A stretch of DNA of 58,527 bases from Stenotrophomonas maltophilia (GCF_013464485.1 NZ_RAUX01000002.1:38371-96897); one strand, 5' to 3'; shown: positions 7,529 through 16,897, counted from the stretch's first letter. Numbers and translations are program-made. The notes: generated by a model from the letters alone, not told the origin.

Positions 7529-9424
7529 ATGGCCTCGGCGTCATCGCTTTCTGTAGCGCCGAGCCATGCTCGGCTGAATGCCAAGCGCTCGCGAATCGCA
7601 ACAGCAGCCGAGCATGGCTCGGCTCTACAGAGGCACAGTGGGCGGTGCGGATGGATTGCCGCATTGGCGTGGCTGCTCATCCCTTCCGCGCACGCAGCCG
7701 ATCGCCTGCAGCTCGATCCCTCCGGTCTCGATCCGGCGCAGCAGCAGCTCGCCAGCCAGACCCTGGCCGACGTGCAGTCACTGCTGCCCGATGGCCTGCT
7801 GCGCGCATTGCCGGCACACGTGCAGGTGCGCTGGAGCGACGACCTGCCGGCTGACGTTCACGGCCGCGCCTTCGCTGGCGGCATTGCGCTGCGCCGCGAC
7901 CTGCTTGAAGACGGCCTGCCGGGTGCGCGGCGGGCAAGGCGCAGCGCGCTGGTACACGAACTGACCCATGTTGCCGACCGTACGGGTGCGAACTGGTCGC
8001 GCAGCGCCCGTTGGCGCGATCTGGCCGGTTGGCAGCGCAAGCCCTGGCATCTGGGTCGTGGCAACAACGACTTCCGTGACCGCAGCCCGGATGGCTATGA
8101 GCTGAAAAGTGCGGCCGAGTACCTGGCGGTGAACGCCGAGCATTTCGTGCTCGATGGCGAGTTTGCCTGCCGGCGTCCGGCATTGGCGCAGTGGTACCAG
8201 GCGCATTTCGGAACACCGCCGTCGCTGCCGCAGCCGCAGTGCGCTAGGACGCTGCCCCTGCTCCAGGCCGAATCGGAAGAAGGCGCTGCATCGCTGCTGC
8301 AACTCGACCCGGCGCGCGTCTACGCGGTGGATTACCTGTTTGCCGAGGGCAGTGCGCAGCCAATGAGCCGCTGGGGCCACAGCATGCTGCGGCTGGTGAT
8401 CTGCCGGCCGGGCCGTGCACCGGGGCCGGATTGTCGCCTGGATCTGGAGCATCACCGCGTGCTGTCGTTCCGTGCATTCGTCGGCGACGTGCAGATTTCC
8501 AACTGGCGCGGACTCACCGGCGGTTACCCGTCGCGCCTGTTCGTGCTGCCGCTGCAGCAGGTGGTGGACGAGTACACGAAAGTGGAGCTGCGTGGCCTGC
8601 AGTCGCTGCCCTTGCAGCTGCAGCGCGGCGAGATTGCCAGCCTGCTCGAACGCACCGCCCAGGTGCACTGGAGCTATGACGGACGCTATTACTTCGTCAG
8701 CAACAACTGCGCTGTGGAAACCGCGAAGCTGTTGCAGGCGGGGGTGCCGCGGCTGGGCGAGGCCGGCCTGGCCCAGCTGAGCCCGCGCGGGTTGAAACGC
8801 CGGTTGGCGCGGCTCGGGGTGCTCGACGAGCAGGTGTTGGCTGATCGAAGCGCGGCACAGGCGCAGGGCTATTACTTCGCTTCGGCGCGCGACCACTACC
8901 AGCAGATGTTCGAGGTGGCCGCCGCCCAGCTGGACGTGCCTGCACGCGATGTGCGCGGCTGGTTGAAACTTCCTGCACAGCAACGGGCACCCTGGCTGCT
9001 GAAGGGCGACCTGCGCGCCAGCGCCGGCCTGCTGTTGCTTGAGCAGGCCGCACAACGCCGTGCCGAACTGCGCGCGCGGGATGTGCTCAAGCGGCAGCTG
9101 CTGGCCGCCTCGGACAGCACCGCAACCCGCAACCTGCGCGGCTTGCTGGAGCAGAGCGGGCAGTGGTTGCGGCCAGGGACGCTGCTGCGGGAGGGGGGTT
9201 ATGGCTTGCCGTTGTCCGATGAGCAGGCGGTACTGGCCGAGGTGGCGGCCAACGCCAGTGCGCAGGCAGTCCCTGCGTGGCAGGCGTTGCGCGTACAGTT
9301 GCGCCAGCAGCTGCCCGCCCGGCAGCGTGACGAAATGGATGCGATCGACGCCAACCTGGCCCTGCTCGGCGCGCATCTGCGCAAACAGGCGGCCACGCCC
9401 GCTATTGGCGCGGCAGTTCGATGA
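7529..9424 (+). CDS. DUF4105 domain exported protein
   Basis: Predicted exported protein (up to 631 residues) of the DUF4105 family. The central block carries HSMLRLVICRPG, LSFRAFVGDVQISNWRGLTG and YPSRLFVLPLQQVVDEY, followed by SNNCAVETAKLL. An N-terminal part with VHELTHVADR (a possible HExxH-like H-E-L-T-H site) precedes it. The start is uncertain. A clear signal-peptide core (WIAALAWLLIPSAHA) begins at about 7652, but no ordinary start codon lies just before it in frame. The first in-frame ATG, 7529, lies upstream of a SMAG repeat, so 40-odd residues would be repeat-encoded. The 3' end overlaps the convergent kinase gene by 23 bases. Function unknown. Confidence 0.68.
   Translation: MASASSLSVAPSHARLNAKRSRIATAAEHGSALQRHSGRCGWIAALAWLLIPSAHAADRLQLDPSGLDPAQQQLASQTLADVQSLLPDGLLRALPAHVQVRWSDDLPADVHGRAFAGGIALRRDLLEDGLPGARRARRSALVHELTHVADRTGANWSRSARWRDLAGWQRKPWHLGRGNNDFRDRSPDGYELKSAAEYLAVNAEHFVLDGEFACRRPALAQWYQAHFGTPPSLPQPQCARTLPLLQAESEEGAASLLQLDPARVYAVDYLFAEGSAQPMSRWGHSMLRLVICRPGRAPGPDCRLDLEHHRVLSFRAFVGDVQISNWRGLTGGYPSRLFVLPLQQVVDEYTKVELRGLQSLPLQLQRGEIASLLERTAQVHWSYDGRYYFVSNNCAVETAKLLQAGVPRLGEAGLAQLSPRGLKRRLARLGVLDEQVLADRSAAQAQGYYFASARDHYQQMFEVAAAQLDVPARDVRGWLKLPAQQRAPWLLKGDLRASAGLLLLEQAAQRRAELRARDVLKRQLLAASDSTATRNLRGLLEQSGQWLRPGTLLREGGYGLPLSDEQAVLAEVAANASAQAVPAWQALRVQLRQQLPARQRDEMDAIDANLALLGAHLRKQAATPAIGAAVR
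7553..7628. repeat. SMAG repeat pair
   Basis: GTAG at 7553 and CTAC at 7625-7628 bound two facing palindromes with cores GCCGAGCC..GGCTCGGC. It overlaps the nominal 5' end of the DUF4105 gene, which makes that start doubtful. Confidence 0.72.
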
Positions 9425-10478
9425 CGAAGCGGCTGCCGCCGACGCTGCCTTGCGAACAGTAGACGCGGCCGCCATGGGCATCGGCGATCGCCTTGACCAC
9501 TGCCAGGCCGAGGCCGCTGCCACCGCTCTGGCGTGAGCGCGAACCGTCGGCGCGCATGAACGGAGTGAAGATATCCGCGTGCAGTTCCGGGTCGATGCCC
9601 GGGCCTTCGTCTTCGATGGCTACCTGGACATGGCCCGGCGTGTCATGCACGGCAATCCGCACCTTGCCCGGACTGGCGTAGCGGCGTGCGTTCTCCAGCA
9701 ATGCGAGCAGCGCCTGGCGCAACCGGGTCGGATCACAGTGAGCGTTGTGTTCCTCGCGGCTGGTTTCCAGTTCCAGCACGAAGCCGGCGGCGCGGAACTG
9801 CGGATCGACCAGGGTGACCACCGAATGCACTTCGGCAACCACGTCGGTGCGCGCGCGGCGCACGTCCAGTCGCGCGTTGTCGGACAGGCTCAGCACGCGC
9901 AGATCCTCGATCAGGCGCGACAGGCCTTCTACCTGGGCCAGCAGGCTGCGGAACTGTGACTCGTCGGGTTGGAATACGCCTTCGGCCAACCCCTGCAGGC
10001 GACCACGCAGGATCGTCACCGGTGTCCGCAGTTCATGGGCGATGGCCGCATGCCACATCGCACGCTCGCTCTCCATGTGCTGCAGGCGGCGCGCCATTGC
10101 ATTGAAGTCCTCGACCAGGGTGGCCACTTCGCCCGGTGAATTCTCCTCGACGCTGGCGCGTGCACCGAGATCACCGCCAGCCAGTGCGCGCACACTGTCG
10201 ACCAGAGAATTCAATGGCGACAGGATGCGGTGGGCAAGACGGAACGAGGCGGCGATGGCCAGCGCCAGGCCGGTCAGGATCACCCCGACCATCCATGCCA
10301 GCTCCGGCCCGGTCGGCAGCCAGCTTTCCGGTTCTTCGGTACTGCCGGGGAAGAACTCGACCAGCACCGCATACAGCAGCCACGAGGACAGGATCATCAT
10401 CACGATGACGCCGATCACCATCAGCGACATCGAGACGATGATGTGGCGGCTGAGCCCGGAGCGGCGCAGGCGGGCCAT
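9402..10478 (-). CDS. smeSy: Sensor histidine kinase, SmeSy-like
   Basis: Inner-membrane sensor kinase of 358 residues. Two membrane helices (about 13-40 and 61-82) flank a short acidic periplasmic loop. A HAMP domain follows. The phosphoacceptor is His148 in AIAHELRTPVTILRG. The N-box (LLALLENARRYASPG), G1 (DEGPGIDPEL) and G2 (GGSGLGLAVVKAI) boxes of the HATPase_c domain are all present. Its start overlaps the response-regulator stop by ATGA, so the two are translationally coupled. The pair is divergent from an MFP/RND operon, matching the smeSyRy-smeYZ arrangement of S. maltophilia. The symbol rests on this layout and on the neighbouring feo genes. Confidence 0.8.
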   Translation of the reverse strand: MARLRRSGLSRHIIVSMSLMVIGVIVMMILSSWLLYAVLVEFFPGSTEEPESWLPTGPELAWMVGVILTGLALAIAASFRLAHRILSPLNSLVDSVRALAGGDLGARASVEENSPGEVATLVEDFNAMARRLQHMESERAMWHAAIAHELRTPVTILRGRLQGLAEGVFQPDESQFRSLLAQVEGLSRLIEDLRVLSLSDNARLDVRRARTDVVAEVHSVVTLVDPQFRAAGFVLELETSREEHNAHCDPTRLRQALLALLENARRYASPGKVRIAVHDTPGHVQVAIEDEGPGIDPELHADIFTPFMRADGSRSRQSGGSGLGLAVVKAIADAHGGRVYCSQGSVGGSRFVIELPRQ

Positions 10479-11194
10479 CAGCGGTCGGCCATCAGCCGGT
10501 AGCCGACACCGCGCACGCTGGCCGGAACGTTGACCATGCCTACTTCATCCAGCTTGCGGCGCAGCTTGCTGACATGGCTGTCGACCGTGCGCTCCAGCGC
10601 CTCGCTTTCCGGAAGGCACTCGTGCATCAGTTCGCTGCGGCTGAAGATCCGGGTCGGCGCCAGCGCCATGCAGTGCAGCAGCTTGAACTCGGTGAGAGTG
10701 AGCAGCACCTCATGGCTGTAGCCATCGCCCTCCACGTGCACGGCGTGGGTGGCCGCGTCGATCAGCAGCGGGCCCGCCCGCAGCGCAGTCGGTGCATCCA
10801 CGCGTGAAGCGCGCAGCGTACGCCGCAGCACGGCTCGGACGCGCGCAGCCACCTCGGCCGGGTTGAACGGCTTGACCACGTAGTCGTCGGCACCCATGCG
10901 CAGCGCCGTCAACTTGTCGAGATCCTGGTCGAGTGCGGTCAGCATGATGACCGGTGTTTCCCCGCGCTGGCGCAGCTGCGTCAGCACGCTCCATCCATCC
11001 AGCCGCGGCAGCTGCACATCCAGCAGGACCAGGTCCGGGCGCGCGCTGCGGTGCAGGTCCAGCGCGCTCTGTCCATCGGCAGCACGGACAGTGCGCAGTC
11101 CCTCGCGTTCCAGGTAGGCGGTAAGAATATCGGCGATCTCGGCCTCATCCTCGACGATCAGGACGAGGGCGGCGAGGGCAGGGGAGGCATGCAT
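10478..11194 (-). CDS. smeRy: OmpR-family response regulator, SmeRy-like
   Basis: DNA-binding response regulator of 238 residues. The receiver domain has the acidic pocket (VEDEAE), phosphoacceptor Asp59 (LVLLDVQLP), Thr in IMLTALD and Lys108 (VVKPFNP). The C-terminal winged-helix domain shows LTLTEFKLLHCM, SHVSKLRRKL and VRGVGYRL. It is first in an operon with the kinase and faces the smeYZ-like efflux operon across 130 bases. In S. maltophilia SmeRy controls SmeYZ, an aminoglycoside and trimethoprim-sulfamethoxazole efflux pump, and affects other pumps. That function is transferred by gene order, not shown by the sequence. Confidence 0.82.
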   Translation of the reverse strand: MHASPALAALVLIVEDEAEIADILTAYLEREGLRTVRAADGQSALDLHRSARPDLVLLDVQLPRLDGWSVLTQLRQRGETPVIMLTALDQDLDKLTALRMGADDYVVKPFNPAEVAARVRAVLRRTLRASRVDAPTALRAGPLLIDAATHAVHVEGDGYSHEVLLTLTEFKLLHCMALAPTRIFSRSELMHECLPESEALERTVDSHVSKLRRKLDEVGMVNVPASVRGVGYRLMADR

Positions 11195-11221
11195 GCGGGG
11201 AGCGGGGCCTTAAGGTGCTTG

Positions 11222-11252
11222 CCTCCATCGTATCTCCACAGTTCCTCCATCG
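11222..11252. promoter_or_regulatory. Direct repeat CCTCCATCG, candidate response-regulator site
   Basis: CCTCCATCG occurs at 11222-11230 and again at 11244-11252. The 22-base period is about two DNA turns, as expected for OmpR-family direct-repeat operators. It lies between the regulator gene and the efflux operon it is expected to control. No experimental operator is known to me. Confidence 0.35.
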
Positions 11253-11324
11253 AAACCCCATCATCGCCCCGCAGACTGCACGCTTCAGAACCTATCAGCC
11301 GCCTGCGCGGCATTGTGCACAGCA

Positions 11325-12473
11325 ATGAGAACCTTCAGGACTCCGGTCGCGTTGATCGCGGCCCTCGCTCTGGCCATGACGGCCTGCTCCGCCCCCGACG
11401 CCACGCCCGAAGCCGCACCGCGTGTCAGCGTGGTCACCGTCGGCCCGCAGGTGGTGCAGCGCGATGACGAGCTGCCCGGCCGTGTGGCCGCTGTACGCAC
11501 CGCACAGATCCGCGCCCAGGTGGGCGGCATCGTGCAGCGGCGCCTGTTCGAGCAGGGCGCCGAGGTGACTGCGGGCCAGGCACTGTTCCAGATCGATCCA
11601 GCGGCGTTCCGTGCCGACGTCGATTCGGCCCTGGCGGCCCTGCAGCGCAGCGAGGCCGCGTTGGGCCGCAGCCGCGTGCAGTCGCAGCGCCTGCATGCAC
11701 TGGCCGCGGCACAGGCCGTCAGCCAGCAGCATCGCGACGATGCCAGTGCCGAGTACGAACAGGCCCGTGCCGCGGTGAATGAAGCGCGCGCGATCCTGGC
11801 CCGTCGCCAGCTCGACCTGCGCTATGCCACGGTCAGCGCGCCGATTGCCGGCCGCATCGATCAGGCGCTGGTGACCGAAGGCGCACTGGTCGGCGTGGCC
11901 GATGCCGAGCCGATGGCGGTGGTACAGCAGATCGACCAGGTCTACGTCGATGTGCGCCAGCCGGCGGCCCAGCTGGAATCGCTGCAGCGCAGTGCTGCCG
12001 GTGGTGGCGAGCTGCCGGTGACGATCATCGGTGCCGCCGGCAAGCCGCTGTCCGAGCGTGGCCAGATGCTGTTCTCCGGCATCAACGTCGATGCGCGTAC
12101 CGGTGATGTGATCCTCCGCATCCTGGTCGACAACCCGCAGCGCCAGCTGCTGCCCGGCATGTATGTGCGCGCGAAAGTGCCGCGGGGTGCACCGGCCAGC
12201 GCGCTGACCGTGCCGCAGCAGGCCGTGCTGCGCAGCGCCGGTGGCCAGGCCTATGCCTGGGTGATCGGTGGCGATGGCAAGGCGGTGATCCGCACGCTGG
12301 AAGTCGACGGCAGCGTTGATCGCCATTGGCTGGTGCGCACCGGTCTGAAGGCGGGCGAAAAGGTGGTGGTCGAGGGCCAGGAACGCCTGCAGGAAGGCGT
12401 GGTGGTCGATGCGCGCGACTGGCAGGTGCCGGTCGCCAGCGCCGGCGCGGTGCAGGCCGGCAGCAAGGGCTGA
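11325..12473 (+). CDS. smeY: RND efflux periplasmic adaptor lipoprotein, SmeY-like
   Basis: Membrane fusion protein linking an RND pump to an outer-membrane channel, 382 residues. A signal peptide ends in the lipobox LAMTAC, so it is probably lipid-anchored in the periplasm. Typical MFP order is visible: lipoyl half-motifs (GGIVQRRLFEQGAEV and LRYATVSAPIAGRI) around an alpha-hairpin rich in Gln/Arg/Ala, then beta-barrel and membrane-proximal domains ending in GLKAGEKVVVEG. It is followed after 36 bases by the RND gene. No outer-membrane factor gene is in the operon, as in smeYZ and unlike smeABC or smeDEF. Confidence 0.85.
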   Translation: MRTFRTPVALIAALALAMTACSAPDATPEAAPRVSVVTVGPQVVQRDDELPGRVAAVRTAQIRAQVGGIVQRRLFEQGAEVTAGQALFQIDPAAFRADVDSALAALQRSEAALGRSRVQSQRLHALAAAQAVSQQHRDDASAEYEQARAAVNEARAILARRQLDLRYATVSAPIAGRIDQALVTEGALVGVADAEPMAVVQQIDQVYVDVRQPAAQLESLQRSAAGGGELPVTIIGAAGKPLSERGQMLFSGINVDARTGDVILRILVDNPQRQLLPGMYVRAKVPRGAPASALTVPQQAVLRSAGGQAYAWVIGGDGKAVIRTLEVDGSVDRHWLVRTGLKAGEKVVVEGQERLQEGVVVDARDWQVPVASAGAVQAGSKG

Positions 12474-12509
12474 GCCTTTCCCGGGCCAGCCCCTCCAGGA
12501 AAATCCAAC

Positions 12510-15500
12510 ATGGCACGTTTTTTCATCGATCGCCCGGTGTTCGCCTGGGTGCTGGCGATCTTCATCATCCTGGCCGGCGTACTGGCCATTCCGCGCTTGG
12601 CCGTGGAGCGCTATCCGGCGGTCGCGCCGCCCAGTGTCAGCATCTATGCCAGCTACCCGGGTGCCAGCCCGCAGACGCTGAATGATGCGGTGGTCGGGCT
12701 GATCGAGCGCGAGCTGTCCAGCGTCAAGCACCTGCTGTACTTCGAATCGTCGGTGGACACCTCCGGCGAAGCCTCGATCACTGCGACCTTCAAGCCCGGT
12801 ACCAACCCGGAGCTGGCGCAGGTGGACGTGCAAAACCGGATCAAGGCGATCGAGCCGCGCCTGCCGCGCAGCGTGCGCCAGAACGGCCTGTTCGTGGAGG
12901 CCGCCGATTCCGGCTTCCTGATGCTGGTCGGCCTGCGTTCGCCGGATGCCAGCGTCAGCGAAGCGGCGCTGGGCGATTTCATGGCGCGCAACATCATCGA
13001 AGAGCTGCGCCGCATCGATGGAGTCGGCCGCGTGCAGCTGTTCGGTGCCGAGCAGGCGATGCGCGTTTGGCTGGACCCGACCCGGTTGACCGGCTACGGC
13101 CTGACCATGGGTGATGTGGCCACCGCCATCGAGCAGCAGAACCTGGAGATCTCGCCGGGACGCATCGGTGATTCGCCGGGTGTTCCGGGCCAGCGCATCA
13201 CCGTGCCGCTCAGCGCCGATGGGCAGCTGTCCACGCCGGAGCAGTTCGCAGCCATCGTGCTGCGCGCCGGGGCAGACGGTTCACGGGTGGTGCTGGGCGA
13301 TGTCGCCCGCGTCGAACTGGGCGCGCAGAGCTATGCGTGGGGCACCCGTGAGGATGGCCACCCAGCGACCGCCGCCGGGGTGCAGTTGCGTCCTGGCGCG
13401 AACGCAGTGCGCACCGCGTCGGCGGTACGCGAGCGCATGGCCGAACTGGCGCCGCTGCTGCCGCGCGGCGTGGAGTCGAGCATTCCGTTCGACACCGCAC
13501 CGTTCGTGAAGATCTCGATCCAGAAGGTGGTGCAGACGCTGCTGGAGGCCATGCTGCTGGTGTTCGCGGTGATGTACCTGTTCCTGCAGAACTGGCGCTA
13601 CACGCTGATTCCGGCGCTGGTCGCACCGATCGCGCTGCTCGGCACCTTCGCGGTGATGCTGGCACTGGGCTTCTCGATCAACGTGCTGACCATGTTCGGC
13701 ATGGTGCTGGCGATCGGCATCATCGTCGACGACGCCATCGTGGTGGTCGAGGGCGTGGAACGGATCATGGCCGAGGAAGGACTGCCGCCGCGCGAGGCCA
13801 CCATCAAGGCGATGCGCGAGCTGACCGGTGCGGTGATCGGCATCACCCTGGTGCTGACCGCCGTGTTCATTCCGATGGCGTTGGCCAGCGGCTCGGTGGG
13901 CGCGATCTACCGCCAGTTCACCGTGGCGATGGCGGTGTCGATCCTGTTCTCGGCGCTGCTGGCATTGAGCCTGACGCCGGCGCTGTGCGCGACCCTGCTG
14001 CGCCCGAATACCCATGGCCACCATGGTCGTGTCGGGCTGTTCGGTGCCTTCAATCGTGGCTTCGAGAAGATGACCGGGCGCTACCAGCGTGGCGTGGCCT
14101 CGGTGCTGCAGCGCAGTGGGCGGGTGATGGGCGTGTTCGCCGCACTGGTGGTGGCGCTGCTGCTGGGCCTGCACTGGTTGCCGGGCGCATTCCTGCCGGA
14201 AGAAGACCAGGGCTATTTCATGACTTCGATCCAGCTGCCGGCCGAAGCCACCGCCGAGCGCACGCTGGCCGTGGTCGAAGCCTACGAGCGGCACGTGGCC
14301 TCGCGTCCGGGCATCGGCTCCAACCAGTCGATCCTCGGCTACAGCTTCTCCGGCTCCGGCCCGAGCGCGGCGCTGACCTACACCATGCTCAAGGACTGGA
14401 GCGAGCGTGCAGGCGCCACCGCGGCCGGCGAGGTGGAGGCCGCGCAGAAGGCGATGTCCACGATTGCCGAGGGCGAGGTGATGAGCGTGATGCCGCCGGC
14501 GATCGACAGCCTGGGCCGTTCGTCCGGCTTCTCGCTCGCCCTGCAGGCGCGTACCGGGCAGAGCCAGGCCGAACTACGCGCGGCCCTGCAGCAGCTGCTG
14601 AAGCTGGCCGAGGCCAGCCCGCTGCTGTCCGAGGTGCATGCCGATGGCCTGCCGGCCGGCACCAGCGTGCGGCTGGACATCGACCGGGCCAAGGCCGAGG
14701 CGATGGGCGTGGGCTTCGAACACATCAGCAGCACGCTGTCGGCGGCAATGGGCTCGCAGTACGTCAATGATTTCCCCAACAAGGGCCGGTTGCAGCAGGT
14801 GATCCTGCAGGCCGATGCACCCCACCGGATGGAACTGGAGGACGTGCTGAAGCTGTACGTGCGGAACAGCGAGGGCGGCATGGTGGCGCTGTCCGAACTG
14901 GTGACCCCGCACTGGACCGAGGCGCCGCTGCAGCTGCAGCGCTATCTCGGCTTCCCGGCGCTGAATCTGTCCGGCGCCCCGGCCTCCGGCGTGTCGACCG
15001 GTCAGGCGATGGCGGAGATGGAGCGGTTGGCGGAGAAGCTGCCGTCTGGCTTCGCCCTGCAATGGACCAGCCAGTCGCTGCAGGAGCGCGAATCCGGTGC
15101 GCAGGCGCCGTGGCTGTTGCTGCTGTCGATGCTGGTGGTGTTCCTGGTGCTGGCGGCGCTGTACGAGAGCTGGTCGATTCCGCTGGCGGTGATGCTGGTG
15201 GTGCCGCTGGGCCTGCTCGGTGCGGTCGCCGCCGTGTTGTTGCGCGGCATGCCCAACGACGTGTTCTTCAAGGTCGGCATGATCACCGTGATCGGGCTGT
15301 CGGCGAAGAACGCGATCCTCATCGTCGAGTTCGCGCGGCAGCTGCAGCAGCAGGGACGCGGACTGGTCGAGGCGGTACTGGAGGCGGCGCGCCTGCGCCT
15401 GCGGCCGATCGTGATGACCTCGCTGGCGTTCGCGCTGGGCGTGGTGCCGCTGATGCTGGCGCAGGGCGCGTCGAAGGAAACCCAGCAGGCGATTGGAACC

Positions 15501-15659
15501 GGTGTGTTCGGCGGCATGGTCAGTGCGACCGTGCTTGCGGTGTTCTTCGTGCCGGTCTTCTATGTAGTGGTGCAGGGCGCGCGGCAGTGGATCGCGCAAC
15601 GCCTGCGCAGGCGCCGGCCGATGCCGGGAGGAACCGTGGATGGAACGGAACATCGTTGA
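12510..15659 (+). CDS. smeZ: RND efflux transporter, SmeZ-like
   Basis: Proton-driven multidrug transporter of the AcrB/MexY (HAE1) family, 1049 residues. Starts with the family signature MARFFIDRPVFAWVLAI. Two repeats of six membrane helices are separated by large periplasmic loops. The proton-relay pair Asp407-Asp408 lies in AIGIIVDDAIVVVEG, as in AcrB. The second half contains MITVIGLSAKNAILIVEF with the relay Lys. Substrates are inferred to include aminoglycosides if it is SmeZ. The 3' end overlaps the next small gene by 20 bases, so that gene probably belongs to the same operon. Confidence 0.87.
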   Translation: MARFFIDRPVFAWVLAIFIILAGVLAIPRLAVERYPAVAPPSVSIYASYPGASPQTLNDAVVGLIERELSSVKHLLYFESSVDTSGEASITATFKPGTNPELAQVDVQNRIKAIEPRLPRSVRQNGLFVEAADSGFLMLVGLRSPDASVSEAALGDFMARNIIEELRRIDGVGRVQLFGAEQAMRVWLDPTRLTGYGLTMGDVATAIEQQNLEISPGRIGDSPGVPGQRITVPLSADGQLSTPEQFAAIVLRAGADGSRVVLGDVARVELGAQSYAWGTREDGHPATAAGVQLRPGANAVRTASAVRERMAELAPLLPRGVESSIPFDTAPFVKISIQKVVQTLLEAMLLVFAVMYLFLQNWRYTLIPALVAPIALLGTFAVMLALGFSINVLTMFGMVLAIGIIVDDAIVVVEGVERIMAEEGLPPREATIKAMRELTGAVIGITLVLTAVFIPMALASGSVGAIYRQFTVAMAVSILFSALLALSLTPALCATLLRPNTHGHHGRVGLFGAFNRGFEKMTGRYQRGVASVLQRSGRVMGVFAALVVALLLGLHWLPGAFLPEEDQGYFMTSIQLPAEATAERTLAVVEAYERHVASRPGIGSNQSILGYSFSGSGPSAALTYTMLKDWSERAGATAAGEVEAAQKAMSTIAEGEVMSVMPPAIDSLGRSSGFSLALQARTGQSQAELRAALQQLLKLAEASPLLSEVHADGLPAGTSVRLDIDRAKAEAMGVGFEHISSTLSAAMGSQYVNDFPNKGRLQQVILQADAPHRMELEDVLKLYVRNSEGGMVALSELVTPHWTEAPLQLQRYLGFPALNLSGAPASGVSTGQAMAEMERLAEKLPSGFALQWTSQSLQERESGAQAPWLLLLSMLVVFLVLAALYESWSIPLAVMLVVPLGLLGAVAAVLLRGMPNDVFFKVGMITVIGLSAKNAILIVEFARQLQQQGRGLVEAVLEAARLRLRPIVMTSLAFALGVVPLMLAQGASKETQQAIGTGVFGGMVSATVLAVFFVPVFYVVVQGARQWIAQRLRRRRPMPGGTVDGTEHR

Positions 15660-16032
15660 AGATCTGCACGAGCAACAGTTGATGGTGCTGGAGCAGCGCC
15701 TGTGCGCAGCGCTGCTGCAAAATGATCACGATGCGCTGACCGCGCTGGTATCGCCGGCCTTGTTCATGATGGATGGCCACGGCGGGCGCATGCTCGATTT
15801 GCCCTGGCTGGGCGATTGGCTGGCCGGTGGCCTGCAGGTACGAAGCCTGCAGCTGCACACGGTGGAAACGCTGCTGTGTGGCCGCCTGGCGCTGCTGTCC
15901 AGCGATGTGCGCTTGTCGGTGTGCGAGCAGGGCCAGGAGCGCGAGCTGAAACTGCGCCTGCTGCGGGTCTGGACCTGCAGTTCCGGCGACAGCGGCGCGC
16001 AACTGCTGTCGATGGCGGTGCTGGCCGCATGA
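15640..16032 (+). CDS. Small NTF2-like/DUF4440-type protein
   Basis: Cytosolic protein of 130 residues with no signal peptide or membrane helix. The opening LHEQQLMVLEQRLCAALLQND and the alternating strand pattern to the end fit the cone-shaped NTF2-like fold (DUF4440). No catalytic residues can be pointed out. It overlaps the RND transporter by 20 bases and so is the last gene of the efflux operon. Whether it binds a ligand linked to efflux is unknown. Family placement is moderate. Confidence 0.68.
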   Translation: MERNIVEDLHEQQLMVLEQRLCAALLQNDHDALTALVSPALFMMDGHGGRMLDLPWLGDWLAGGLQVRSLQLHTVETLLCGRLALLSSDVRLSVCEQGQERELKLRLLRVWTCSSGDSGAQLLSMAVLAA

Positions 16033-16115
16033 ACGCGGTCAGGCCCCTTTCAGGCCCCGCTCACCGGCAGGTGGTAGGGTCGAAGATCTCTGTAGTGTCG
16101 ACAAGGAGTCGAGCC

Positions 16116-16817
16116 ATGCGTGTAGTTCCCAGTCTGTTGGCAGCCTCCCTCGGGTTGGTGCTGGCCGCGTGCCAGCCGGCCCAACCGCCCGCCGCGGGCG
16201 GCACTGATGCCGCGCCGCCGGCCGCGCCCGAACCGGCTGCCAGCACTGGCGCCGGTACCGGCAGCGAGACCACGTACCAGTGTGGTGATCTGAGCGTGCG
16301 CGCGACCTTCAATGGCGAGGATGCGGCCACGGTGGTGATCGGCGACCGTACCTTCGCCATGGCCTCCGAGCGTGCGGCGTCGGGTGCCAAGTACGGCGAT
16401 GGCAAGGGCAACAGCTTCTGGACCAAGGGCAGCGATGACGGCCTGTTGAGCCTGAAGGGCGAAGCCGATCGCGAGTGCCATGCGGTGGAAGCCACTGAAG
16501 GCGATGGCAGTGCCGGCAATGCCGCGTTCCGTGCCACCGGCAACGAGCCGGGGTGGCTTGCGGTCGTTGATGGCGACACGCCGGGCCTGCAGGTGGAAGT
16601 CGACTATGGCGAGCGCCGCTTCGATGTGGCCAAGCCCACCGAAGGCGCTGACGGCTGGAGTGGCAAGGCGTCCGACGGTACCGACGTCAAGCTCAGCTTC
16701 CAGCGCACCACCTGCCAGGACAACATGAGTGGCGAGGCATTCGATGCCAAGGTGAACCTGACCATCGGCACCCGCCAGTACCACGGTTGTGGCAACTTCG
16801 GCGCGAAGCAGCCGTAA
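16116..16817 (+). CDS. Lipoprotein with MliC-type lysozyme inhibitor domain and COG3650-like domain
   Basis: Predicted lipoprotein of 233 residues; lipobox LVLAAC then a Pro/Ala-rich linker to about residue 45. The first domain (YQCGDLSVRATFNG ... DGLLSLKG ... EC) matches MliC, the membrane-bound inhibitor of C-type lysozyme, with its two conserved Cys. The second domain (RATGNEPGW ... TTCQDNMSGEAFDAKVNL ... YHGCG) matches the COG3650 family often fused or adjacent to such proteins. Location is probably the periplasmic face of a membrane. Likely protects peptidoglycan from lysozyme; inferred from family. Start at ATG 16116 is preceded by AAGGAG. Confidence 0.8.
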   Translation: MRVVPSLLAASLGLVLAACQPAQPPAAGGTDAAPPAAPEPAASTGAGTGSETTYQCGDLSVRATFNGEDAATVVIGDRTFAMASERAASGAKYGDGKGNSFWTKGSDDGLLSLKGEADRECHAVEATEGDGSAGNAAFRATGNEPGWLAVVDGDTPGLQVEVDYGERRFDVAKPTEGADGWSGKASDGTDVKLSFQRTTCQDNMSGEAFDAKVNLTIGTRQYHGCGNFGAKQP

Positions 16818-16824
16818 GCTCTCT

Positions 16825-16897
16825 GCAGAGCCGAGCCCACGCTCGGCTGCTGTGTGCGTTGGACAGGCACTGCAGCCGAGCGTGGGCTCGGCTCTAC
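16825..16897. repeat. SMAG-like repeat pair
   Basis: Facing palindromes with cores GAGCCGAGC and GCTCGGCTC; the right end has CTAC at 16894-16897, the left end GCAG instead of GTAG. It sits between convergent genes and could fold as a hairpin. Confidence 0.65.

Noticed and set aside
9402-15659. Assignment of the efflux locus as smeRS-smeABC
   Set aside because: smeABC has an outer-membrane factor gene after the RND gene. Here a small NTF2-like gene follows and no such factor is present. The feo operon close by also fits the smeYZ neighbourhood better.
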